Below, in pieces: positions 41,346 through 54,730 of a DNA stretch of 64,000 nucleotides. The notes beneath the pieces are model-generated. The model was not told the origin of the DNA. It made no database searches and saw only the letters and a list, made by a program, of their open reading frames with translations. How positions within the stretch are numbered: the first letter of the stretch is position 1; the number at the start of each line of letters is the position of its first letter. Origin of the DNA: Meconema thalassinum (lineage: Eukaryota > Arthropoda > Insecta > Orthoptera > Tettigoniidae); assembly GCA_946902985.2 (NCBI GenBank), contig OX336388.2:223408467-223472466 (forward strand), in the 5' to 3' direction. A program made the position numbers and the translations under genes.

Positions 41346-42733
41346 TGTTTTCCGTTAATACTCATTTTTCATGTTTAGGTACCAATAACTAGGAAACCAT
41401 TTAAGATAGAGGGCTATTTTTTTACATTAACTTGCCTAATGGAGTACTTGAATGTTAACCTATTTTCACTTCCAAAACATAGTAGGCATGGATTGGGAAG
41501 AGAAAAATTGATACATAGTTTTGAATAAATTAAAAAGAAAGAGTTCGGATTTTATTTCTTGCACTCTGTCCTAATAATAATGAAACAAAGTAGTTAATCA
41601 TCTGCCATGATCCATTCCAAGTATGTGAACAAAATTTGAGAATATTTGATTGAAAAAAACTGAGAAATGTGTACCTGAAGCAACTTATACAACATTTTTT
41701 TGAAAATGTATCTGTCCAAATTTGTATTCATTTCACACATCCTATTAAAGCAAAGTAGCACTACAAGGTCAAAAGCAGCTCAGAATATACCGCTTCTTAT
41801 ATGTGACAAGAATCATAGCTGTAGCTTTAGCATAAACCCAGAAAATACTTAGTAAAGTGATGCCACAAAAATATAATTTTTCATCGTGTAAGAGTAGTGG
41901 TGATCTTAAGGGGACCGATGACTGAAATATTCAACTTCTACAACTTTGCAGATATCAACACGAAATTTTGTGAGCATATTTGTACAGTAAATATTACTTT
42001 TTGTACAAAGTTTCCAGATAATAGGTTGATTCAAACTTCTCGAATTATTTTTTTGTGATATCTTGCTGTACATCACTGAAAACGTTCCTCGCTTCACAAT
42101 TTCGACTTCTTTTACCTCAAAATTTGAAAACAGTTTTTACTCACATATATCAATAAAACTTACTTAAAAAGAAAATTCCTTTTAAAATATGCATGCCAAT
42201 AAAAAATTCTGAATTACTGGTTTTCTGATTTCTTAAAAAATATACAGTCATAATCAAATGCATGCTGTGTCATTTCTAATCCATAAATACATTTCTTTAT
42301 AAGTAAGTTTAATTAGTCGAACATATCAGTATAACTCCAGAAAGTTTCATGAGAATCAACCATGAATTGCACCACAAGGAACTTTTGACAGGAAGCAGAG
42401 CACTGAAGAAATGAACGATGAGAAATAAGCAAGTAATGTTTTGAATGTGCTTGTATGCTTCAGAATTGTCCTGGGCTGTATGTGACCCCTTCAGACTTCA
42501 TATGCTTCTCTTCCATTTATGGACTATTCTCTTCTCTCTTTCTTCATCCTTTTTTTTGTGTGCTCTGGATGCAACGTTGGTCATCCTGCTTCTTGCCAAT
42601 CTTCAGTGCAGATAATGTTACTGACTACCCTCTGACTTTCTGTACGGTTTCAAGTGCTGTTACACATCCCATGTTAAACTGCCTAACAGCTTAAACAATA
42701 CTTAATTCTAGTTTACGATGTATTGATATTGTA
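41346..42733. other. Non-coding, no feature recognised
   Basis: A+T-rich DNA without supported genes. The segment near 41910-41930 (GGGGACCGATGACTGAAAT) is echoed in inverted form at 46325-46345, so some of this is old repeat. Confidence 0.4.
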
Positions 42734-44186
42734 AACAAGAAGTTCCGTGACGAACTAAAGAGCCCACTTTTCTTAAAATTTAAGATTCATGCCAATTATT
42801 AGTCTATATGGATCTATCTAGAATAATGACGAAATTAAGTTGGTAATATCGATATTTCTAATTAGTTCGAAATACTGTATACCTGGCATAATGTAGCCTA
42901 ATAGAGAACTACAGTTGGCAGCCCTGGTGACTGAATATATTCTTAGTTCCATTTCTTAAGGTACAGTACACACAATTTGGTTGAAGTCCAATGGATAGCA
43001 TGGACGTTACATGCAGTTGAAAGATGAATCTAACAGTGCGCATAAAATCATGTTGGCAACAATTTCATGCATGTATTGGTCAGAAATAATCTGAAATAAT
43101 ATGATCAATTGTTTTGTCAATTTTGAATGAAATCCATTAGTTAGTATAGATGTTACATGCATTTTAAAATTGGACCTATCAAAAGGCTTAGAATCGTGTT
43201 GGCAGCACTGGCGTAGGCCTATATTAGTTACTCCAAATTAATCTAGAATGCCAGGTACAATACGTGTGCAAAGTTTTGAGCTATTGGCTTGCATACTGTC
43301 TGATATATTGATATTAGGGTAACAAAAATTGAGACAAAATTTATTAACAGTTGGCAGCCCTGGTTACTCTTAAGAATCGGCATAGTCATATCTGGTATGG
43401 TACACATAGCACACACGAAATTTGGTTGAAATCCAAATGATAGTATAGAAGTTACATGTATTTAAATTTGACCCTCTCAGCAGGCTTAGAAACATGTTGG
43501 TAGCACTGACGTATATAAGTTACTCCAAATTAATCTAAAATGTCAGGTGCTATACGTGTGTATAGTTTTAAGCTGTCGGCTTGCATACTTTCTGATATAT
43601 GGGTATTTGGATTTAAAAAAATCAGAGCATTTATTAACAGTTGGCAGCCCTGGTGGCTCTTAAGAATACGTTCAGTCATATCTGCTTATGTACACATAGC
43701 ACATACGAAATTTGGTTGAAATCCAATTGATAGTGTAGAAGTTATATGCATTTACATTAGGACCTATCAGCAGACTTATAATCATTTTGGCAACACTGCC
43801 ATGTATGGCCTCCTGGAAATTAAACTGCAATATTATTATCTATACGTGTGCCAATTTTGAAATAGCTCCCATTCATACCTTCCATGATATCCAAAATGGA
43901 GCTAAAATTCCAATTGCGATTTTTCCGCAGTTGGTAGCACTGAAATCATTTTCAAATATGGCCGAGAGGTATTCAGGAATAGATCTTTTCTCCTACTTAA
44001 TTTTGTGTTGATTGTTGCAGCCGTTTAGGAGTTGATAAGGGGGGACACACACACAGCCAGCCAGACAGACAGACAGAGAGACAGACAGAGAGACAGACAG
44101 AAGGACAGACACACACACATTTGCCCGATCTCATAAGTCTACTTTTTCCTCACTTTTGCAAAATGTGAAAAGTAGGCTAAAAATAA
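42734..44186 (+). repeat. Family-2 interspersed repeat, full copy
   Basis: Starts ACAAGAAGTTCCGTGACGAAC, a short palindrome (AGTTC...GAACT), followed by AGAGCCCACTTTTC. It ends with a CAGA/CA microsatellite (44045-44120), GATCTCATAAG, and a CTACTTTTT...AAAAGTAGG hairpin followed by CTAAAAAT. The interior has diverged tandem units around GTTGGCAGCCCTGG. Confidence 0.8.
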
Positions 44187-44453
44187 TCCTAGCAATGCTT
44201 ATAATTTTTTGGTTTAGGTCGCAAGTTTTCAGGTGAAAATTTTCAAAATAGACCAATGGCAATAGTATTTATAATGATGGTGAACTGAACAGTTGAATAT
44301 CATGAAGCGTTGACACCACAACACTATTATTTGTAAAACTTTGGAGCCAAATTCAAAAGAGAACGTCAAAATATACGATATAGTGACACCACTGTGAGTT
44401 GGGCGTGGCAGAGCGAGTTAAACACCCATGCAGCAGCTCTTTAATATGGCTGT
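44187..44453. repeat. 270-bp direct duplicate X, left copy
   Basis: Nearly identical to 45963-46229 from TAGCAATGCTTA to CAGCTCTTTAATATGGC. The two copies bracket the family-1 repeat at 44466-45958, and each directly follows a CTAAAAAT repeat end. Confidence 0.9.
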
Positions 44454-44465
44454 ACAACCTTAAAA

Positions 44466-45958
44466 ACAAGTAGTTCCACGAAGAACTTTACAGCCTATTT
44501 TCATATATCCTACTTATGTTAATTCCCTCTATCAACATACAAAACTTCAGTTTAATTGCTGTAATAGATTCGTAGATATCGAGAACCGACTAAATATTTC
44601 GGATGGTCGCCATGTTGGATTTTTATATATGTAGGTCTTAGAGTTATGTACTGTTACATCAAGATTATTATGTACATGTAGTATTCAAACTTCAATCCCA
44701 TGATTAGGAAACAAGAAGGAAAAACGAGATTTTAAAATTTCGCACAGCTGCCATCTTGTGGTTATGGAAACAATTGAAATAAATTTGATGCCAGTGGATT
44801 AACATTTGTATAAGGATTTACAGTACCAAGTTTCACTGCACTCGGATGGTTAAATTGCGAGAAACGTCCATGTGAATATGTTGGATTTTTGATCACCAGG
44901 TTATTGAAAGTCCTATAGGTGAACTTATGTTCCTAGCCCCTATGAACATAAAAAAATCAGTTTGATTGCTATAATAGATTCGTAGATATTCAGAGCCGTC
45001 CAAATATTTCGGATGGTCGCCATGTTCGATTGTTAAATGTATAGGCGATAGAGTCATGAACCATTAAAGGACAATTATTGCGTAGGTTCATTATTCAAAC
45101 TTTCACTTCGATCGCACGATTACGACACAATTAATAAAAACTTAATTTTGAAATTCTCACATCCGCCATCTTGAGGTTATGCAAACAATTGAACTAAATT
45201 AGATACCTGTGCATTACAATGTGTATAAACATTTCCTGCAGTAAGTTTCATTGCGTTTAGAACATTAAATCGCGAGAAAGGTCTATTTAAAATTTTCAAA
45301 TTCGCTTGGCCGCCATGTTCGTTTTGTAGTAAACTGGTTTTTGAAAGACTCATAGATGAACTTTTAGTAGTGCCCTTTATCTCCATACAATATTTCAGGG
45401 TGATACAGCTAATAGTTTCAGAGATGTAGAATGCCAGTGAAATATTTCGCACAGCCGCCATCTTGTGGTTATGTAAACAATTCAACGAAGTTAGATGTTG
45501 GTGCATTAAAATGTGTAAGAACATATACTGTACCAAGTTTTATTGCTATTGGTTAGTTAAATCGCGAGAAACGTCTATTTAAAAGTCGCAACTTCGCTTG
45601 GCCGCCATGTTGGTTTTGTAGTTACCAGTTTTTCAATCGTCACATAGGTAAACTTCTAGTAGTTCCGTTTATCACCGCAAAGAATTCCAGGGTGATATCG
45701 GTAATAGTTTCAGAGATATTGAATGCTGGTGAAATATTTCGCACAGCCGCCATGTTGGATTGGTGAGACATAACAAAATTTGAAGGGCACAGTCGGGGTT
45801 GTCCGGGATAGTGCTATGAACTTACCGAGTTTCATTAAAATCGCTCGAGCCGTTTAGATGTTGTTAGGGGGGACACACACACACACGCACACACAGACAG
45901 ACACACGGACAAAAGGTGATCCCACAAGCCTATTTGTTTCATTAATGAAAGTAGGCTA
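44466..45958 (+). repeat. Family-1 interspersed repeat, full copy
   Basis: Head GTTCCACGAAGAACTTTACA, hairpin tail and CTAAAAAT, and CA microsatellite at 45875-45900, as in 31444-32950. Confidence 0.8.
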
Positions 45959-45962
45959 AAAA

Positions 45963-46229
45963 TAACCCTAGCAATGCTTACAATTTTTTGGATAAGGTGG
46001 CAAGTTTTCAGGTGAAAATTTTCAAAATAGACCAATGGCAATAGTATTTATAATGATGGTGAACTGAACAGTTGAATATCATGAAGCGTTGACACCACAA
46101 CACTATTATTTGTAAAACTTTGGAGCCAAATTCAAAAGAGAACGTCAAAATATACGATATAGTGACACCACTGTGAGTTGGGCGTGGCAGAGCGAGTTAA
46201 ACACCCATGCAGCAGCTCTTTAATATGGC
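45963..46229. repeat. 270-bp direct duplicate X, right copy
   Basis: See 44187-44453; only a handful of differences by eye. Confidence 0.9.
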
Positions 46230-46649
46230 GGAATCTGAAATATTATGACATTTTCCGATAATAGAAGGTTTGGGGTAACTTTTGAACAGTAATTCAGACA
46301 ATCGATTTTTTAAAGAAAATCACGAAATTTCAGTCATCGGACCCCTTAAAACAACAATAACTAACACCTCCACGCCCCTCCACCAGGTGTTTCTCGGCCA
46401 GCCTCTTCTTCTAATGTCTTGTGGGTTTAATTCCAGTGCTTGTTTGGCGATGTTGTTTTAATTACTTCCTGCGACGCATCTCAATTTCAAATTGAACATC
46501 GGTTGTTACCAGTTCTACTAGAAAGTTCCAATCTGTTTTTCAAAATTACACCTTTTCATATCAGTAAAATTAGAACACAAGCTCAATGTTTTTCACCAAC
46601 AATGCTTAAGGTGAATTTTGAAAATCAGTTATCGTGACCACATAACAAA

Positions 46650-46753
46650 TAATGAAGTACTGAGAAGAACTGGTCTGCATAAAATCGTTGCTCAAAGAAG
46701 AATGAAGTTCGCGGTACATGAAGCATACCCAAATCAGCACTGTTGTGGAAACG
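46650..46753 (+). pseudogene. LINE 3' fragment, left part (split by Transib-like element)
   Basis: Reads RRTGLHKIVAQRRMKFAVHEAYP, a LINE ORF2 C-terminal region, then is interrupted at 46754 and continues at 47555. Confidence 0.55.
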
Positions 46754-47554
46754 CACAGTGGGTCAAAATCGAAATTATTTGTACGTTTTAATCATGAATT
46801 TAGAGTGAAAGCAACGTATATAATTTGTTTACTTCATAATAAACATCAGTTTAAAGACCATTTTTAAGCTACGTCTACACATGCAAGAAATTGTCTATGA
46901 CTAGGAGTTGGATACAGCATTCAGTTATCTCATTAGAACAATTTTCTACCCCTAATTTACTCTTAATAAAGTCACTAAATTTCACTTTTGACATAATCGT
47001 CGAACCCAGTGCTTCAAACAGTTATAAACGTGTGAGAACTTGTCGCGCGGCATCTTCTAAAACGTAAAATAACTAAGTAAGTTGCAAAAAGATGCAAAAA
47101 TCTTATAACAGGCGTAAACTACAATACTTTATCTACATTTTAACATTAAGTAGAATGTGACGCAGAGTGACGCGACATACTAAAAATCTAAGTTAAAATA
47201 TAATTTTAAAAATAATAGTTAAATATTATATAATGCAAATATAGCCTAGCTAAAATTACGTAACAATTACGCCCATTAATAACTGAAACACGCCACAAAG
47301 ATCATACCTTCAGCTGCAAGTTCCATCTTAAAGCATCACACTAACCACAAAGACAACCAAACCACAGCCACTTACATTCACCCTCCAATTCAGACTGCTC
47401 GAACAGTGGTGACAGATTTACACTAAGATGCGTTTATATCCCAGAATTGTGAGCGGCAATTATATGAGAATGCTGTAGAAGTAATGAATTTTGATTTTTT
47501 AATTATGATAATAAATAATTTTGTCCTCCTAAATTTAGATTTTGACCCACTGTG
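46754..47554. mobile_element. Transib-like MITE, 801 bp
   Basis: Terminal inverted repeat CACAGTGGGTCAAAATC (17 bp, perfect). The flanking five bases AAACG (46749-46753) and CAACG (47555-47559) match at four of five positions, consistent with a 5-bp target duplication. The LINE it interrupts resumes cleanly. The first seven bases CACAGTG equal the consensus heptamer of V(D)J recombination signals, to which Transib termini are known to be related. No transposase frame inside. Confidence 0.6.
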
Positions 47555-47720
47555 CAACGGAAGGATACCGAAGTAGAGGAAAACCTCGTAACACCTGGAA
47601 ACGAACTTTTGCAAAGGATCTTGAACGAACTGGGAGGAAGCTAAAAACCTCTCAGCTGATAGAGTTCGCTTGAGGAAACTTGTTGCCCGATATGCTACCT
47701 ATCATTGGAGGAACTAAGTC
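47555..47720 (+). pseudogene. LINE 3' fragment, right part
   Basis: Reads RSRGKPRNTWKRTFAKDLE, the usual RG+PR..W+R LINE C-terminal block, followed by a stop. Confidence 0.6.
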
Positions 47721-48231
47721 TAAGTCATAACAGCACCTTAGTGGAAACAGAAAGAGGATTGGCTAATATTGGCACATTGGAGAGCAGCAGTTAACCTCCT
47801 AATCATTGCAGCAGCACTTGGATCTTATTTTAAACCACACAGTGCCTCAAAATAGTTAATTCCCTTGCCGTTAATTGGACCAGTCTTATTCATGATCGAG
47901 CCATTTCAAATATTCGAACTCATTTACATTGTTGGAATAGTTGAGGGGGCCAGCTGTCGCTGCCGGCCCGACTCAAACTGCTTGCTATTTGCATAAGAAG
48001 AAACAGTGTTTCCGTTTTGTTCCTATTGATTGTATCAGGCGACTGTTGGTGTACGTACAACATATTCAAATGACCGGAGCGTGTGAAACCAAATATCATT
48101 ATACTGTATCGTGTGTATTGGGGTACCGTTGATTGGAACAACAGTGCTGCCAGTCTTCAAAAATAAAATGTTTCTTACTTACTTTTATCGTCGTGGCCAC
48201 TAAGGACCGCAAGATCTCAACTGTTTTCCTT
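47721..48231. other. Non-coding, no feature recognised
   Basis: Overlapping frames on both strands near 47920-48140 lack motifs; nothing else seen. Confidence 0.35.
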
Positions 48232-48290
48232 GTTGTTGTTGTTGTTGTTTGAGTCTTCAGTCTTTTGACTGGTTTGATGCAGCTATCCAA
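48232..48290 (-). repeat. RTE-like LINE 3' end only
   Basis: (GTT)n followed by GAGTCTTCAGTCTTTTGACT and GGTTTGATGCAGCT, the same 3' end and (AAC)n tail as 37270-37330, truncated after about 60 bases. Confidence 0.75.
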
Positions 48291-48396
48291 GAATATTCAA
48301 CATAATTTATACGTCGAATGGTAGAATGAAACTATGGAAGATTTACAACAATTACATATCACCATAGAAGACATTCACGACCGCAGCATTTGTAGA

Positions 48397-49005
48397 CAAA
48401 CAAGAAGTTCCGTAACGAACTAAAGAGCCTACTTTTCTTAAAATTAAGATTCATGCCAATGATTATTCTACAGTGTATGAACCTATCTAGATTAATGGCG
48501 AAATTAAGTTGGTAATATCGAAATGTTTAATTAGTTAGAAATATACCTGGTACAGTAGAACCTCGGTAGTCCGAGGTAATAGGGACCAAGAGGAGCTCGA
48601 ATTTGGGAAATCTCGGATTACACAAAGTTACGAAATTTTAAGGCCTTTAATTTAAAATTAGATGCACAAGAACCTTGTGTTTAATTATTCTTACAGTAAA
48701 CGGCATTATTTCATCAGTTATCGTATAATGTGTTGCAATTAGGCTTTGTTTCAAAAATAAAAACAATATTCTACAACAGAAATGCATATATGTACATATT
48801 TACTTTAAAGTAGGTACAGTCTGAGCAGATACTGTCTGGTTGGCGGAAGGGCGGGCAGAATTGTAATCAAAATATGCGCGCACCTCCGCCAAAAACCTTG
48901 GGTAAGCTATGCGTCTCATTGTCATCCACCTCGGATTAAACGGAGGCTCGGACTGCCGGGACTCGGATTACCGGGGTTCTACTAATGTAGCCTAATAGCC
49001 TAATG
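48397..49005 (+). repeat. Family-2 repeat, 5' part, interrupted by a Tigger-like MITE
   Basis: Head AAACAAGAAGTTCCGTAACGAAC and following 150 bases match 42734 onward, then the MITE intervenes and the family resumes for a few bases (ATGTAGCCTAATAG) before meeting an inverted copy. Confidence 0.75.
48553..48984. mobile_element. Tigger/pogo-like MITE
   Basis: Ends CAGTAGAACCTCGG and CCGGGGTTCTACTA are inverted and of the CAGTAGAACC type typical of pogo/Tigger elements. A TA precedes it (48551-48552). The host family-2 repeat rejoins on the far side. Inner ends repeat TCCGAGG and CCTCGGATTA motifs. No transposase. Confidence 0.75.
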
Positions 49006-50690
49006 AGGAAAAGCAGACTTATGAGATCGATCTGGGAGAATGTGTGTCTGTTTATCTGTCCTTCTGTCTGTCTGTCTGTCTGTCTGTGTGTGTGCCCCCC
49101 CCCCCGCCTATCAACTCCTAAACGGCTACAGCAATCGAAACAAAATTTAGTATGACTAAAGATGTATACCGGAATATCTCAAGCCCATATTAAAAAATGA
49201 AGTCAGTACTACCAACTGCCGAAAAAAGCATTAGAAATTTGAGATCCATATTGGATATCCTGGAAGGTATGCATGGGAGCTATTCCAAAATTGGCACACA
49301 TGTAGATAATACTATTTCCGTATAATTTCCAGGAGGCCATACATGACAGTGTTGCCAAAATAATTTTAAGCCTTCTGATAAGTCCAATTTTAAATGCTTA
49401 TAACTTCTACACTATCAATTGGATTTCAACCACACTTTTGTATGTAATATGTGTACATAAACACATATGACTGAGCGTATGCTTAAGGCCACCAGGGCTG
49501 CCAACTGTTAATAATTGCTCACTCTATTTTTTTTCATCCAAATACCTATATATCAGAAAGTATGCAAGCCAACAGCTTTAAACTATGCACACGTATATTC
49601 TGACATTTTAGATTAATTTGGAGTAACTTATGTACGTCAGTTCTACCAACATGATTTTAAACCTGCTGATAGTACCAATTTTTAAATACATGTAACATCT
49701 ATACTATCACTTGGATTTCAGCCAAATTTCGTATGTGCTATGTGTATCATAACAGATATTACTATTAGTATTGTTAAGAGCCACCAGGGCTGCCAACTGT
49801 TAATAATTGCTCTCTCTTTTTTTAATCCAAATACCAATATATCAGAAAGTATACAAGCCGACAGCTTTAAACTATGCACACGTATAGTACCTGACATTTT
49901 AGATTAATTAGGAGTAACTTATATACGTCAGTTCTATCAACATGATTCTAAGCCTGCTGATAGGGCCAATTTTTAAATACATGTAACTTCTATACTATCA
50001 GTTGGATTTCAACCAAATTTCGTATGTGCTATGTGTAATATAACAGATATGACTATAAGTATTCTTAAGATCAATCAGGGCTGCTAACTGTTAATAAATG
50101 CTGTCTATATTTTTTACCCTAATATCAATATATCAGAAAGTATGCAAGCCAACAGCTCTATACTTTGCACTCGAATAGCACCTGACATTCTAGATTAATT
50201 TGGAGTAATTAATATAAGTCAGTGCTGCCAACATGATTCTATGCCTGCTGATAGGTCCAATTTTAAAATACATGTAACTTCTATACTAACAAATGGATTT
50301 AATCCAAAATTGGCAAAACAAGATATCATAATACTTCAGATTAGGCTATTTCTGACCAGCACATGCATGACATTGTTGCCAACATGCTTTTACACGTGCT
50401 GATAGATCCAGTGTCTAACTGCATGTAACGTCCATTGGACATCATCCAAATTTTGTATTCTGTACCTTAAGAGATGGAACTAAGAATAACTTATATTCAG
50501 TCACCAGGGCCGCCAACTGTAGTGCTCTATTTGGCTACATTATACCAGGTATATTTCGAACTAATTTGACATTTCGATATTACCAACTTTATTTCGTCAT
50601 TATTCTAGATAGGTAGATTAATCATTGGCATGAATCTCAATTTTAAGAAAAGTAGGCACTTTAGTGCTTCACGGAACTTCTTGTTATACT
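49006..50690 (-). repeat. Family-2 interspersed repeat, inverted copy
   Basis: Tail side first (GACTTATGAGATC, GTCT microsatellite 49060-49095), then sub-repeats with GGGCTGCCAACTGTTAATA at about 49494, 49787 and 50078 (period about 292 bp). It ends with the inverted head GTGCTTCACGGAACTTCTTGT. Confidence 0.8.
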
Positions 50691-51163
50691 CTCCATCGGA
50701 ACTTGAAAGAAGAATGGAATTGCTGATGCAAACCGAATATGGAATTTTAGAGCATCTGAGCGCTATTCATGATTAATGGTTTTTCTGTGTTTAACTGTGT
50801 AGGCTAACTGAGCGTGTTTTTATAATTGTGACTTGGGCAAAATTTAATTTTCTTTTCACGTCAATCGGACATATTTACAAACTCAAATAGCAGTATTAGA
50901 CAAAACAATCAGTGCTAGGAAAGTTTATGAAGAGACTTTTTCTTCCGCTCTTTAGAATGAAATTCGAAAAAAGCACATACATAATTTCGTATCGCGAATC
51001 TGCAGTAAGTATTATTCAATAAGCGGGATCATTTGTACTGTGGACTGGATTATTCAAGCTGCTAGACATTTCAACTATTTTTCGAGTAATTGGGGGACGT
51101 ACATACGGTACCGCATGAAACAAATTTCATCAACATATTCTAAAGTCTAATGCCTTGTCGATG

Positions 51164-51660
51164 CTACCACACGCTTCGGTCGTTGGCGGCTTGTTTCAGT
51201 TCCTTGTAATTGTCACATCCCATTCTATTCTTGATGTCTTCCAAATACTTCGTCCTAGGCCGTCCTCTTCCTTTCTTTCCCAGCATTTTCCCTTCAAGAA
51301 TGTTAACGATCAAAGTGTTGTGTCTGATGACATGTCCAATACATTTTATTTTTCTCTTTCCCATTTCCTTCATTAATCTTCTCTCTTCTTTGACTTCCCT
51401 TAAGACTTACAGGTTGGTTTCTCTTTCCATCCAGCTCGTTCTTGTCATTGTCCACCATATCCACATTTCAGCAGCTTCAAGTCGATTCTTTTCCAATTCA
51501 CCCAGAGTCCAACTTTCACTTCCATAGAGCAGTCTACTCCATACAAATGATTTTCAAAGGATTTTCTTACATCTATATTCATATGTTTGGAGGATAAAAT
51601 GTTTTCTTAGTCATAAATGCCTGTTTTGCCAATGCAATCCTTATCTTCACTTCCATTAAG
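51164..51660 (-). pseudogene. LINE ORF2 C-terminal fragment
   Basis: The minus strand reads LLYGSESWTLGELEK (frameshifted) and then GHVIRHN, ILEGKMLGKKGRGRPR and AANDRSVW, the C-terminal part of a non-LTR retrotransposon ORF2. Several frameshifts. Confidence 0.65.
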
Positions 51661-51920
51661 CATCTATTGTCTTCTGTGATTATACAGTACTGCCAAGATA
51701 ACAAAATTGTTTCATTTGTTCAAATTTAAGAACATATTTTGGAAACTTATTCATATATTTTCCACTTTTAAGCACATAAATTAATACATATTTCTGAAAA
51801 GTTAAGCACATAATACCGGGCCCTGATTATCAACAGTCTGTCTTCCTCCATTAACTAATCTACTATTACTGTTATACAGTTACAGAGGTGTATAAATTAT
51901 TGGAATTTTCCAACATTTCA

Positions 51921-53335
51921 TTTTTAGCCTACTTTCCACATTTTTCAAAAATTAGGAAAAGTAGACTTATGAGATCAATCTGGGCAAATGTGTGTCTGTC
52001 TGTCCTTCTGTCTGTCCTTCTGTCTGTCTGTCTGGCTGGCTGGCTGGCAGTGTGTGTCCGCCCCCCTATCAACTCCTAAACAGCTGCAGCTATCGAAACA
52101 GAATTTGGTATGGGTAAAGATCTATACCTGAATATCTCAATGCCGTATTTGAAAATGATGTCAGTGCTACCATCTGCTGGAAAATCGCATTTGAAATTTG
52201 AGCTCCATGTTGGATATCAGGGAAGGTATCCATGGGAGCTATTTCAAAATTGGCACACGTATAGATAATAATATTTCAGTTTAATTTCCAGGATGCCATA
52301 CATGGCAGTGTTGCCAAAATGATTATAAGTCTACTGCTGATAGGTCCATTATTTAAATGTATATAACTTCTACACTATCAATTGGAATTCAACCAAACTT
52401 CATATGTAATATGTGTACATAAACAGATATGACTGAGCATATTCTTAGGAACCACCAGGGCTGCCAACTGTTAATGAATGCTCTCAATTTCTTTTATCAA
52501 AATACCAATATAACAGAAAGTGTGCAAGCCGACAGATTTAAACAATGCACACGTATTGTACCTGACATTCTATATAAATTTGGATTAACTAATTTACGTC
52601 AGTGCTACCAACATGATTTAAAGCCTGTTGATAGGTTCAATTTTAAATACATATAACTTCTATACTATCATTTGGATTTCTACCAAATTTCGTATCTGCT
52701 ATGTGTACCATAACAGATATGACTATGCGTCTTCTTAAGAGCAACCAGGGCTGCCAACTGTTAATAAATGCTGTCTCTATTTTGTTACCCTAATATCAAT
52801 ATATCAGAAAGTATGCAAGCCAATAGCTCTAAACTTTACACACGTATAGTACCTGGCATTCTAGATTATTATGGAGTAACTAATATACGTCAGTGCTGCC
52901 AACATGATTCTAAGCCTGATGATAGGTCCAATTTCAAAATGCGTGTAACTTCTATACTAACTAATTTCATTCAAAATTGGCACAACAATAGATCATATTA
53001 TTTCAGATCAATACATGCAAGACATTGTTGCCAACATGATTTTATGTCTAACTGCATGTAACGTCCATGCTATACATTGGGCTTCAACCAAATTTTCTAT
53101 TCTGTACCTTAAGAGATAGAACTAAGAATATATTCAGTCACCAGGGCTGCCAACTGTAGTGCTCTATTAGGATACATTATGCCAGTTATACTGTATTTCG
53201 AACTAATTAGAAATGTCGATATTACCAACTTAATTTCGTCATTATTCTAGATAGATCCATTTAGATTAATCATTGGCATGAATCTTAAATTTTAAAAAAG
53301 TAGGCTCTTTAGTTCGTCACGGAACTGCTTGTTAG
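51921..53335 (-). repeat. Family-2 interspersed repeat, inverted full copy
   Basis: ATTTTTAGCCTACTTT hairpin end on the left, GTCT/GGCT microsatellite 51990-52050, internal units with GGGCTGCCAACTGTTAAT at about 52458 and 52748, and the inverted head AGTTCGTCACGGAAC on the right. Confidence 0.8.
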
Positions 53336-54270
53336 TTTTCAGCAAAAATATTTTTAAAGGCACTGAAATTATTTCAGATGTTTAATCAATGGTCTAAACC
53401 ACATTTTATTTTAAGAAACTGACGGTAAAATGATTTTTAGAAATTCCAGTAAAAGCGAGGTCTTGCTAATGCAATATGCAACACGTTTTGTTTTGATTGC
53501 TATATACTAGTTCTTTGTGTGAATTTAGAACAAAGGGATCCCAAGTCCTTCAATACTGGTGGTCCGTCCACTCTTGGACTATTCAAAGATTCGTGGGCCA
53601 TGGATGAAATCAAGTGATTTAGAGGGCACATTCCAAAGTCAATGATAAAAGAGAAGATGGACCTAGCTTAGGTATCCCTCAGAATCTCCCATTCCGAAAA
53701 TTTACAGAGGTCTTTGAAATGTGGATTTATCTCAGAATGCTGAAAATACCATGGACTGCAAGGATAACTAACATTGAAGTACTGCAAAGAATGAACACCC
53801 AACAATCGTACATTATGCAACGAGCCTATAATGGCAATAATTAAGACACGAGTATGTTTATAAAACGAGCGTATGGGAGTTTTATAATGTCCATACGAGT
53901 GTATTAATTACCATTATAGGCGAGTTGCACACGACTGTTTATGTTCGACGATAATTATTATAACTATTTTATGTTCGAACATAAATATTCATAAATATCT
54001 GTCGAGATTTCGCCAGTTTTATGTACTGAACTGAGCGCATGGGACGCACAGAATACCTTGTATTTGACCATGGCCTCCTCAATTTCCCCACTATGACACT
54101 AAGCAACGCAGTGAAATTTTAATTAGAAGGCCTTGGAACTCAGTGCAGGTGCGATGCTATCCTCACCTAATTGGTCAAACAACTGTGATTCGTGGGAGAA
54201 ACTGTTTCATAATGAAAAATAGTGTTATAATGACCATCATTATGATACAGTTTTCTGACAGGGTCGTACA
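53336..54270. other. Mostly non-coding, no assigned feature
   Basis: Contains a short palindrome-like region at 53815-53945 with CGAGCCTATAATGG and its inverse CCATTATAGGCGAG, which could be a small hairpin element. No gene. Confidence 0.35.
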
Positions 54271-54274
54271 TAAA

Positions 54275-54540
54275 ACTTATCATGCACCTTTAAAAGACGA
54301 AAAACTGCATACCTGGGACATATCTTGCGGAACACCAAATATCGACTTCTCAAGTTGATACTGGAAGGAAAGATCGAAGGTCAAAGAAGAAAGGGACGAA
54401 GAAGGATTTCCTGGTGGGATAACATAAAATAGTGGACAGGATTACTCAGCATCGATAAATTATTCCACATCGCAGTTAATAAGCAAAACATGTATCATGT
54501 GGTCGCTAACATCCATTAATGGATAGGCATCGGAAGAAGA
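54275..54540 (+). pseudogene. LINE 3' end fragment
   Basis: Reads YLGHILRNTKY, LILEGKIEGQRRKGRRR, then WWDNIK, a LINE C-terminal signature with stops, ending in a GAAGAAGAAGA tail. Confidence 0.6.
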
Positions 54541-54730
54541 AGATTTCCTTGTGGGAAAAGTTGTAAGTTAATAGTGGGGAAAACATTACTAAGTAGGGTT
54601 ACAAAATATGTCAACAGTTGGTCAGTAGAGTGATTTTGAATACTAAATTGTGACTCATTTACATTCTTTATTTTATTATTATCATTATTTATTCGAATAG
54701 CACTATTACAGAGCACGTAAAATCAATATT

